Shown piece by piece: positions 6,243 to 14,400 of a DNA stretch of 15,066 bases. The stretch comes from DAOUGC01 sp034429695 (GTDB taxonomy: Bacteria > Chloroflexota > Anaerolineae > Anaerolineales > Anaerolineaceae): positions 1-15,066 of the forward strand of contig DAOUGC010000046.1 of the NCBI GenBank assembly GCA_034429695.1. Direction: 5' to 3'. Below the pieces are notes generated by a model, which made no database searches, was not told the origin of the DNA, and was given only the letters and a program-made list of their open reading frames with translations. The position numbers and the translations under genes were made by a program. Numbering within the stretch: the first letter of the stretch is position 1; each line of letters begins with the position of its first letter.

Positions 6243-6851
6243 ATGGACGTTTATTTATCCACGCTCCAAACCCTCACGTTGGTTCCCAACGAGCAGTCAG
6301 TATCGCTCGTTTTGCGCCATTCAGTGAGAAAACCCATTCCATCACCACAGCGGAACTTTACCACCGGTCTGACGATTGAGGGTATTCTGGCAGCCGAAGA
6401 TATGGGTGGTTTGCTCTCCAGGTACTTTTCACCCGGCAGGGTGATCTCCAGCCCTGCACGCCGGTGCATGGACACAGCGTCGGCCATTGTGCGCGGATCG
6501 CGCTGGATGTGCAGTGTGGAGATTGACCGGAGGCTTGATCATCAATATACGGAACGCGCCTGGTTGGTGTTGCCGGGGCAGCAACGCAAACCATCCATTC
6601 CCCCTGAAGTCTGGGAGTTGGCTGCGCTGGTATTAAAATCCAACCAGCGTTCCCGCGGGTTGGATATTCTTGTGACCCATGATACCGTCATGGGGGTGCT
6701 GCTGGGTTATTTGATTAATTATCCGCTTGACCCCTCAAACTGGGTGGATCATCTGGAGGGGCTGGCGTTATGGCGAACCGGCAGCCGTATTTTTGCTGCC
6801 TGGCGGCAGGAAGTATTCGACATCACCGACCGAATACAAGCGGCTGTTTGA
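6243..6851 (+). CDS. Histidine phosphatase superfamily protein (phosphoglycerate-mutase-like fold)
   Basis: A 202-residue protein from the ATG at 6243. The same frame is open to a GTG at 6147, but those extra residues look unlike the family and a possible promoter lies between. The fold signature is present: SLVLRHSVR (residues 20-29) with the phosphorylated His26 after Arg25, LTIEGILAAEDMGGLLS, then ISSPARRCMDTASAI (68-82) with Arg73 or Arg74. DILVTHDTVMGVLLG (141-155) carries the second catalytic His146. The usual RHG motif is RHS here, and no ExHG-type lid is obvious. Family members remove phosphate from sugars, nucleotides, phosphoproteins or cofactor precursors; the substrate cannot be assigned. 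Its stop codon directly abuts that of dcd on the other strand. Confidence 0.85.
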   Translation: MDVYLSTLQTLTLVPNEQSVSLVLRHSVRKPIPSPQRNFTTGLTIEGILAAEDMGGLLSRYFSPGRVISSPARRCMDTASAIVRGSRWMCSVEIDRRLDHQYTERAWLVLPGQQRKPSIPPEVWELAALVLKSNQRSRGLDILVTHDTVMGVLLGYLINYPLDPSNWVDHLEGLALWRTGSRIFAAWRQEVFDITDRIQAAV

Positions 6852-7406
6852 CTAAAGCTTTGGCAACACAATCGATTGCTGGTTCTGGTATTTGCCCTTC
6901 TTGTCAGCATAAGAAGTCTCACATTCCTCATCAGCTTCAAAGAACAACACCTGGGCGATACCCTCATGGGCGTAAATGCGGGCTGGTAATGGGGTGGTGT
7001 TGGAGATTTCGAGAGTGACAAAGCCTTCCCATTCAGGTTCAAATGGAGTGACATTGACGATGATGCCGCAACGGGCATAAGTGGATTTACCGAGACAAAC
7101 GGTCAGGACTTTTCGGGGGATGCGAAAATACTCCACCGTGCGAGCCAGGGCAAATGAATTGGGTGGAATGACGCACACGTCGCCGGTGAAATCAATCATG
7201 GAGCGGGGATCAAATTGCTTTGGGTCAACAACCGCGGAAAATACATTGGTGAAGATCTTAAACTCGTTTGCCACCCTGATGTCATAACCATATGAAGAAA
7301 CACCGTAAGATATGACACCCTGCCTTACCTGATTCTCTTCAAAAGGTTCGATCATGTTATGCTCGCGTGCCATCTTGCGGATCCAATGATCAGGTTTCAA
7401 TCCCAT
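6852..7406 (-). CDS. dcd: dCTP deaminase
   Basis: A 184-residue enzyme, the usual length for bacterial dCTP deaminases. It converts dCTP to dUTP and ammonia as the first step toward dTMP. SYGVSSYGYDIRV (33-45) is the conserved N-terminal nucleotide-site segment. GKSTYARCGIIVNVTPFEPEW (106-126) is the trimer-interface and substrate-binding block with Ser108 and Arg112. TLEISNTTPLP (131-141) carries the catalytic Glu133. The C-terminal tail GKYQNQQSIVLPKL is the flexible lid typical of the dUTPase/DCD fold. The ATG at 7406 is preceded by GAGGA and lies 2 nt after the stop of the CapA-family gene, so it is the last gene of that operon. No separate dUTPase is in the window, and a bifunctional DCD-DUT activity cannot be excluded. 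Confidence 0.96.
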   Translation of the reverse strand: MGLKPDHWIRKMAREHNMIEPFEENQVRQGVISYGVSSYGYDIRVANEFKIFTNVFSAVVDPKQFDPRSMIDFTGDVCVIPPNSFALARTVEYFRIPRKVLTVCLGKSTYARCGIIVNVTPFEPEWEGFVTLEISNTTPLPARIYAHEGIAQVLFFEADEECETSYADKKGKYQNQQSIVLPKL

Positions 7407-7408
7407 CT

Positions 7409-9103
7409 CTATTCCTCGCTTTCATTCCAGATGCTGACGGCAAATATGGTGGATAACAGCTCTGCCCGTTCCTCAGGTGTCATCCAACGGGAATGGGCAT
7501 AATCGGTAAACATGATGGTGAGCAATTCCGTGCTGATGTGCCGGCCCTCATAGAACACATGCCGATCAATGAAAGCCTGACGGTTGGGCAGGCCTTCATA
7601 GTATTGATCAAAGAACAGGTTGCCAAGCCCGTAATGCAACAGACTGCCGTTGCGAAATTCAAAGCCCTGGGGTTGGTGTGCCTGGCTGCCGCTCACAATC
7701 ACTGCCCCTGCGTCTGCTGCGGTATGAAATGCCGGTTGAAGGAAGGGATCCACTTTATAAGTCCACACTTCTTCATGCTGATAGGTGACAACCGGCAGGT
7801 AGCCATCGGCTTTAAGCTTTTTTACTTCTTTTGACAACCAATCAAAATCGCACCGCAACGCACCGGGGGTGTTTTCGGCAGCGCTGGAGTAACCGGGTGC
7901 TTTTGCGTTGCATCCGATCAATGCGATTCGATTGCCGTTATGCTCAATCAGGACCGGCCTTTGGGCATCCTCAAGATCCTCGCCTCCACCATAGTATTGC
8001 CAGCCTTGTTCCCTGTACAGTTCCAGGGTATAGAGCACGGCTTCGGTTCCCCAATCCTGAAAGTGATCGCCGGTCAGCTCAACCACGTCAGTGCCGATAT
8101 CCTCCAGTAGTTCAATGTAATCAGGCGGGCTGCAGAAAACCAGCCCGGACGCGGGGTCATAGCCAGGGGGACACCGTGGAGTGAAGGGAATCTCATTATT
8201 TATATGAAGGATGTCTGCTGCCCGCAGTTCACCACGAATATCAGTGGCGGGATATGTGTTGCCCTGCAAGTCCATCATTGCACCCGTGGCGCGCACCATG
8301 GCGGTTACACCGGTTAAAACCAGACTGGTCATGCGGTCAGGATGGTAATTGGTGACGGGTGTCTCGAAATCAGACCCTTCCATCAACCTGGCAACAAAAT
8401 CGGCTGAGCCATTTTCATCCGTTTTCACAAGTGAGAACGGGAGATTGAGTGGATAGGTGGCAGGGGAAAACCCGGGACGGATTGGATTTTGCCCATTGAT
8501 GGCGATCACCTTCCATTGCGGTTGCAGCTCTTCAAACGGGAGGATGGTCCATGCATCAGCGGATTTCCAGCACTCATCAAGGATCTGCTCTGCGGGTTCC
8601 TGATCCACAAACAGCGGATTGGGAATGCCCCACAACCAGCTCAGCAAGTCGAGCGACTCGGAACTGATTACGATGCGTTCTGCTGGAAAATTACCTTCGG
8701 GGCTGGCTGTCCAACGGGCGTTCAAGTCTTCCAGAGACACTTCATCCGGGACTGTGGCGAATGGCGCAACCAGCACGTACACCCAGCTTGCCACCTGGTT
8801 TGCCGTTCCAACCTGCAAACGTGCCAGAGCTGGAATGGAAGGGTCATCGGTGATTTTGATGTCTTCCGGCAGGTTCAGTTCTTTAATCAGGGCAGGCGGA
8901 ATATAACCGGGGACGAAGATGTACTTGTTTTCCACGGTTGGGGTGGTGATGGGTTTTGATGTGGGAGTGGACGCAACCAGGGTTGGAGCGACAAATGAGG
9001 TGGGGGATGACGCTCCGGGGGATGGTGGCGTGCAGGCGATCAATTGAAGGATCACCAGACATGCCAGCCACACACCCCATTGACGTTTCACCCACCTCAT
9101 CAT
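7409..9103 (-). CDS. CapA-family lipoprotein (PGA_cap, metallophosphatase-like fold)
   Basis: A 564-residue predicted lipoprotein. A basic start (MMRWVKRQ), a hydrophobic core and LIAC (21-24) form a signal peptide with lipobox and lipidated Cys24. Residues 25-60 are Ser/Thr/Pro-rich linker. Residues 60-255 form an extra N-terminal domain I do not recognise. Residues 260-505 are the CapA domain: LTGVTAMVRATG, ADILHINNEIPF with Glu304, VVELTGDHFQDWG with His347, IALIGCNA, VVTYQHEE with His443, VIVSGSQAHQPQG with His476 and LLHYGLGNLFFDQ. CapA/PgsA proteins take part in poly-gamma-glutamate or capsule handling at the cell surface, and the fold is related to calcineurin-like phosphatases. Several usual metal ligands differ (Asp of GD, Asn-Asn-His). 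It starts 5 nt after the ftcD stop and ends 2 nt before dcd. No capsule genes are nearby. Confidence 0.87.
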   Translation of the reverse strand: MMRWVKRQWGVWLACLVILQLIACTPPSPGASSPTSFVAPTLVASTPTSKPITTPTVENKYIFVPGYIPPALIKELNLPEDIKITDDPSIPALARLQVGTANQVASWVYVLVAPFATVPDEVSLEDLNARWTASPEGNFPAERIVISSESLDLLSWLWGIPNPLFVDQEPAEQILDECWKSADAWTILPFEELQPQWKVIAINGQNPIRPGFSPATYPLNLPFSLVKTDENGSADFVARLMEGSDFETPVTNYHPDRMTSLVLTGVTAMVRATGAMMDLQGNTYPATDIRGELRAADILHINNEIPFTPRCPPGYDPASGLVFCSPPDYIELLEDIGTDVVELTGDHFQDWGTEAVLYTLELYREQGWQYYGGGEDLEDAQRPVLIEHNGNRIALIGCNAKAPGYSSAAENTPGALRCDFDWLSKEVKKLKADGYLPVVTYQHEEVWTYKVDPFLQPAFHTAADAGAVIVSGSQAHQPQGFEFRNGSLLHYGLGNLFFDQYYEGLPNRQAFIDRHVFYEGRHISTELLTIMFTDYAHSRWMTPEERAELLSTIFAVSIWNESEE

Positions 9104-9108
9104 GCAGG

Positions 9109-10647
9109 TCAGTCCAACCCGGCGCGCTGTGACAACACTTCGGCCAGATCGTTTTCAATCTGTCCGGCACGGGTTTCCAGTTGGGATAGTTCTTCCAACA
9201 TTGGCAGGGCAGCCGATTGATCGTACAGGTTCTTTAGATTGATCTTTACATTCAAGCCGCTGCCGGTCAAAGCAGCCCGTGAGAGTGCCATGCCAGATGC
9301 CCCATCAGAGATGGCGTTCAGGTTGCCGTAACGGGCCACTTCGAGCGCCAATTCCATGACGCGAATCACCTTGTGGCACACTGCCAAAGGTGCGCGCGCA
9401 GCGGAAAGTGTGGCGGCTTCAACTGCCTGGCTGCGAAGCGCCTGCTGCTCCTCGGTGTCCTTGGGGAGTTTAAATGCGGTCATGACGGCTTCATAAGCGG
9501 CCGCATCGCGATCCACGTCAGCGGTGAGATCCGCCCGCAAAGCTTCCACTTCCTCAATAATCGCGAACATTTTGTCCTGAACGTCGGCATACTTTTTCTT
9601 GCCAATCGTCAGGCGGGCAACCATTGCCACCAGGGCAGCACCGGCTGCGGCTGTGTGCGCTGCGGCAGACCCACCGCCTGGCGCGGGCGTGCCGCCTGCC
9701 AGCAGATCGAGAAAGTCTGGACCGGTTTCAGTTGCCTGGGCAGCGCCGCGGGATGTTTCGAATAATTTTTGTTCGAGGATTTGCCCGTTTTCAAACTGAT
9801 CAAGCTGCAGGTACCACACCGCCGAGTTGATCACGGCTTCCTGTGGAACCAGCCCAACCAGCTCGCAATGATGGATACCCACCCCGTAACGTTGAGCTTC
9901 ACGTCGAACGGCTTCCACCACCCGGTAGATGGGGGTCTGGCGATGATTGGTCAGGTTCATGGAGACCTGCGCCCTGCCTTCCACAATAATGCCCATGGCT
10001 TTTACAAAGCGGAAGCCGCCTGAAGAAAAGCGCATGGCACGGGCAACTTTCTGGGCAATGGCGACGTCATCCGTGGTCAGGTAGATGTTAAAGGCAATCA
10101 AGGCTTGCCGCGCGCCGATCACGGTGGCACCTGCGGTTCCCAGTTGAGAGGGACCAAAATCGGGTTTGCGCTCAGGGTTTACCAGGATGTCTTCCTTCAA
10201 GCCTTCATACTGGCCGCGGCGAATGTTCTCGAGGTTTTGCCGGTCAGGACGGGTGGCTGCCTCTTCATACAGATAGGTGGGGATATTTAGGGTATCTGCA
10301 ACCCTTTTTGCCAGACGGCGGGCAATTTCCACACATTCCGGCATGGAAATATCTGAAATGGGAACGAAAGGGACCACGTCGGTTGCCCCAATGCGGGGAT
10401 GTTCACCACTGTGCTGGTCGAGGTCAATTAGCTTTGCCGCAGTGGCGATGGATTGATAAGCTGCCTCCTCAACCGCCTGGGGGCTGCCAACAAATGTAAC
10501 CACCGTGCGGTTATGGTCAAGATCTGAATGGTGATCGAGGAGGGACACACCGGCAACCGCCCGGATTGAATCCAGAATTTGTTCAACAACCTCGGGACGG
10601 CGTGCTTCGGAAAAATTTGGAATGCACTCAACCAGGGCAGTGGACAT
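9109..10647 (-). CDS. ftcD: Bifunctional glutamate formimidoyltransferase / formimidoyltetrahydrofolate cyclodeaminase
   Basis: A 512-residue fusion. Residues 1-300 are formiminotransferase: ECIPNFSEARR (7-17), GEHPRIGATDVVPFVP with His83 at the position of the catalytic His of the mammalian enzyme, and GPSQLGTAGATVIGAR (165-180). Residues 310-512 are cyclodeaminase, starting with LLAGGTPAPGGGSAAA (315-330). The first half moves the formimino group from formiminoglutamate to tetrahydrofolate. The second half releases ammonia to give 5,10-methenyl-THF, linking histidine breakdown to one-carbon metabolism. The ATG at 10647 is preceded by AGAGGTG 7 nt upstream. It is the first gene of the operon with the CapA-family gene and dcd. 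No other hut gene is in the window, so it may serve folate interconversion more generally (cyclodeaminases can also act in 5-formyl-THF handling). Confidence 0.95.
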   Translation of the reverse strand: MSTALVECIPNFSEARRPEVVEQILDSIRAVAGVSLLDHHSDLDHNRTVVTFVGSPQAVEEAAYQSIATAAKLIDLDQHSGEHPRIGATDVVPFVPISDISMPECVEIARRLAKRVADTLNIPTYLYEEAATRPDRQNLENIRRGQYEGLKEDILVNPERKPDFGPSQLGTAGATVIGARQALIAFNIYLTTDDVAIAQKVARAMRFSSGGFRFVKAMGIIVEGRAQVSMNLTNHRQTPIYRVVEAVRREAQRYGVGIHHCELVGLVPQEAVINSAVWYLQLDQFENGQILEQKLFETSRGAAQATETGPDFLDLLAGGTPAPGGGSAAAHTAAAGAALVAMVARLTIGKKKYADVQDKMFAIIEEVEALRADLTADVDRDAAAYEAVMTAFKLPKDTEEQQALRSQAVEAATLSAARAPLAVCHKVIRVMELALEVARYGNLNAISDGASGMALSRAALTGSGLNVKINLKNLYDQSAALPMLEELSQLETRAGQIENDLAEVLSQRAGLD

Positions 10648-10694
10648 GAATGGACACCTCTTTTGCTCAATATGGGGCTTGGCGAACTGACGTT

Positions 10695-10700
10695 ATTATA
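10695..10700 (-). promoter_or_regulatory. Possible -10 box for the ftcD-capA-dcd operon
   Basis: A perfect TATAAT on the minus strand (10700-10695) would start transcription about 40 nt before the ftcD ATG. No good -35 box is seen at 16-18 bp, so an activator or a different start is possible. The same 8 bp (ATTATAAT) also reads TATAAT on the plus strand. Confidence 0.35.
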
Positions 10701-10701
10701 A

Positions 10702-10730
10702 TGCACATTCTTTTTCGGCCATGCTAAAAT
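10702..10730 (+). promoter_or_regulatory. Promoter for the SRAP protein and hybrid kinase genes
   Basis: TGCACA (10702-10707, four of six), 17 bp, then an extended -10 TGCTAAAAT with TAAAAT at 10725-10730. The predicted start near 10737 leaves a short leader containing the GAGGAT ribosome site (10740-10745). Confidence 0.55.
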
Positions 10731-10752
10731 AAACAATATGAGGATGTAAGCC

Positions 10753-11418
10753 ATGTGTGGAAGATTTATATTAACGTTGGAAGCTTCACAACTTGAGCAG
10801 GAGTTTGGGATACGAGAGTTGCCACCCGACTGGCAACCCCGCTATAATGTCGCGCCCACCCAGCCGGTGGCGGTTGTGGCTTCTGAAGAGCGAAGGATTG
10901 AATGGATGCGCTGGGGTTTGATCCCATCCTGGGCGAAAGACCCTGCCATCGGAAACCGCTTGATCAATGCCAGGGCAGAGACCTTGACAGAAAAACCTTC
11001 GTTTCGAAAGGCATTCCAAACCCGCAGGTGTTTGATCCTTTCCAATGGCTTTTTTGAATGGCATCGCCCGGCGGAAAAGGGAAAAAAAGCGGTTCCTTAT
11101 CTGTTTCAACGAAAAAATGAACAGCCCTTTGCTTTTGCAGGTTTGTGGGAAACGTGGAAGACTCCGGAGGGCGATTGGCTCAGAAGTTGCACTTTGATTA
11201 CATGCAAGGCAAATGAATTGGTGGGGCAGATCCATGATCGGATGCCGGTCATGCTGGACGGAACACAGGCATGGTCATGGATGCAGCCCGGCGCTGGCGT
11301 GGATCCACTATCGCTGCTCGTGCCGTACCCTGCTGAAGAAATGAAAGCTCATCCGGTTTCCACACTGGTCAATCGACCTGGGGTGGATACACCGGACATT
11401 ATCAAGCCAGTGGATTAA
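10753..11418 (+). CDS. yedK: SRAP domain protein (YedK/HMCES type), abasic-site DNA-protein crosslinker
   Basis: A 221-residue protein, the standard length for bacterial SRAP proteins. The start is fixed by MCGRF: Met is removed and Cys2 becomes the N-terminal nucleophile. All signature residues are present: Cys2, Asn32 in RYNVAPTQ, WGLIPSW (54-60), NARAET (72-77), SNGFFEW with Glu102 and IHDRMPV with His161. In E. coli YedK and human HMCES, Cys2 forms a stable thiazolidine crosslink with abasic sites in single-stranded DNA and so shields them from strand breakage; Glu and His help form and reverse it. The protein acts in the cytoplasm at stalled replication forks. The GAGGAT ribosome site is 7 nt upstream. 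Its stop codon overlaps the next start by one base (TAATG), so translation of the hybrid kinase is probably coupled to it. Confidence 0.96.
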   Translation: MCGRFILTLEASQLEQEFGIRELPPDWQPRYNVAPTQPVAVVASEERRIEWMRWGLIPSWAKDPAIGNRLINARAETLTEKPSFRKAFQTRRCLILSNGFFEWHRPAEKGKKAVPYLFQRKNEQPFAFAGLWETWKTPEGDWLRSCTLITCKANELVGQIHDRMPVMLDGTQAWSWMQPGAGVDPLSLLVPYPAEEMKAHPVSTLVNRPGVDTPDIIKPVD

Positions 11419-14400
11419 TGACCCCGGGCAAATACATGACAGCGTCTCACTCCATTGACAGTCAACAACTGGCCTCAGCGTTAATCCATCAGTCACCCGA
11501 TGGCTTTCTTGTGGTGGAATGGGACACACTGGCCATTGTGGAGTGCAACCGGGCATTCGAGGCGCTTTCCGGTCTGGAGAAAAACACCATCCTGACTTCA
11601 AGATTGCCGGAACTGCTACAAGGGTTGATGCCCGGCCAGACCCCTGAAAACTTTTCCACAACCTACGATTCAATTCAAACCGGGTTGGTCAGCCGTCTGG
11701 AGTGGCGATTCCAGCGGCCTGACAAGCTTATCGTGGACTTGGAAGTAACCCTGAATAAAATTGACGCTGGTGGAAAACATTACATCAGTTTCATTTTTCG
11801 CAATATCAGCCAGAGCCAGCAGATGCAGCTCGAATTGCAGCGCCGCCTGGCTGAATCCATGCTGCTCAATCGTGTTATTGTCACCGCTTCATCATCGCTG
11901 GAGCCGCAGCAAATTTTTGAAACCATCTGCAAAGAGCTGGCTGATACCTTGCAGGTTCCCCAGGCACAGATTGGTTTGCTTGAAGATGATGGCTCCTGCT
12001 TGAGGGTGAACGCCGAGTTTCATGCCAGGGGAACCACGGTGGATGATCAGAAGATCATTCCGGTGGAGAACAACCCGAGCATCCAGTACGTGTTGCGCTA
12101 TAAAATCCCGCTGATCATTAATGATGTGGCCGAAGACAGCCGGTTGGATGCCATCCGCGAGAACCTGGATCGGCGCGGCGTGCAGTCCATGATGATTGTG
12201 CCAATGATGGCGCGCGACAGGATGGTTGGCGCATTGTCCCTGTACTCGCTGGAATACCGCGAATTCAACATGGAAGAAGCCACCCTGGCGCAAAACGTGG
12301 CATCGGCGGTGGGCCAGGTGATGGAGATTGCCCGGCTGTATGAGAACCTTCGGGTGGAGCTGGAAAGCCGCCTGAAAATAGAAAATGAGCTACGCAGCAA
12401 TGAGGAATTTCTGCGCGGCATTTATGACATCACCTCGTCACAGACCCTGCAGAATGAGCAGAAGATCCAGGCCATGCTGGTGCTGGGAACGCAGCATTTC
12501 CGCATGCAACTGGGTGTGCTGGAACGCACAGATGGTAATGATTTCAGTATCATTGACAGCTATTCAACCCTTGGGAATTATCGGGCTGAAGAAGACCAGG
12601 AGTCGCGGCGTTTGTTCTGTCTGGCAGCCCTGGTGCAGGACAGCCCGATTGCTTTTGACAGCGCCTACCGGACCGACTGGGTGGGGCATCCTGAGTTTGT
12701 CGAAGGAGTGGAAGCCTTCATCGCCACACCGGTAAAAGTGATGGGTGAGGTGTACGGCATCCTCAGTTTTTCCAGCTTTAATTCGCACGACGTTCCATTT
12801 ACGCCCACTGATATGGAATTGGTGCGGTTAATGGCACAATGGGTGGGCGGTGAACTGGAGCGTGACCAGTACATGGACACCCTTCATAATTACACCGAAG
12901 AGATTGGGCACAAAAACATGGCTCTGGCAGAAGCCAGGGATCAGGCGCTGGAAGCAGCCCGGTTAAAATCGGAGTTTCTGGCAACCATGAGCCACGAGAT
13001 CCGCACGCCGATGAATGCGGTGATCGGCATGACCGAGTTGTTGTTGGAAACCCAGTTGACCGCTGAACAGCGCGAATTCACCACCACCGTGCAGGAATCG
13101 GCACAGGTACTGCTGACGTTGATCAATGATATTCTTGACCTCTCCAAGGCTGAGGCTGGAAAACTTCAACTGGAGGCGCTTGAATTTGATCCAATGGCGG
13201 TGGCAGAAAGCACCACCGATTTATTCCTGCCAAAAGCAGTCGAAAAGAATCTGGAACTGATGCTGTTTGTCTCACCCATGGTTCCGAACAGATTGGTGGG
13301 AGATTCCACACGGGTGCGGCAGATTCTGATTAATTTGATCGGCAATGCGATCAAATTTACCTCCACCGGCGAGGTGGTGGTGCGGGTGGATCTAATGGAT
13401 GAGAGCGCAGATCAAGCGCGCTTGCATTTCCAGGTTCAGGATACCGGTATTGGTCTGTCCATGACCGCCCGCAAACGGCTTTTCCAGCCCTTTACCCAGG
13501 CCGATGGATCCACATCGCGTAAATATGGTGGAACCGGGCTTGGGCTGGCAATTTCGCGCCGTCTGGTTGAATTGATGGGCGGTGAGATCGGCGTGGAAAG
13601 TGTGGAGAATGAAGGCTCCACTTTCTGGTTTACCATACCTTTCCAAAAGGCAGGCAGCGCCGAAGCTGTGCCGGTGGTGCAACCACCTGATTGGCATTTG
13701 CAGCCCATTCTGGTGGTGGATTCCAATGCGACACACCTTGCCATCATCCGACGCTATTTGTCGTCGTGGGGGCAGACGGTTGAAAAGGTTGAAACAGCCA
13801 CGCGGGCCATTGAACTTTTTGATCAAGCCATGAGCAGCGAGCATCCCTATCGCATGGTGCTCGTTTCGAACCATCTGCCCGATATGGACGGATATGAACT
13901 GGCGCAGTTTCTGAGCAAACGCGCCATCAATGGAGACCCTGCCAAGGTAATCTTGATGGTGAGATTCAATGAGCGCGATCTGGGCGAAAATTCATTGAGG
14001 GGTGGAATCTCGGGTTATCTGGTTACACCTGTACGGCGAAAGTTGCTTTACGATACCATTGACAGGGCAAATCATCCAGATCGGGTCATCCTTTCTGAAC
14101 CTGAGCCGGATGTTGGGGAGTTTGCGCAGACAGAGGTTTACTCCCATTCACAGGGGGTGGTGTTGCTGGCTGAGGACAACCTTGCCAATCAGCGTCTGGC
14201 AATTTTGCAGTTGCAGAAGCTTGGTTATCAGACCGAGGCAGTGGTCAATGGCGAACAGGCTGTACGCGCCATTCAACAGCAACCCGACCGTTACATGTTT
14301 GTATTAATGGATTGCCAGATGCCGGGTCTGGATGGATACGCTGCCACACGCTTGATCCGTGAACATGAGACGCAGACCCACCGGCATATCCCCATCATCG

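Noticed and set aside
9373..9765. 130-codon plus-strand frame opposite ftcD
   Set aside because: Cys/Arg/Gly-rich shadow of the cyclodeaminase coding sequence, with no ribosome site.
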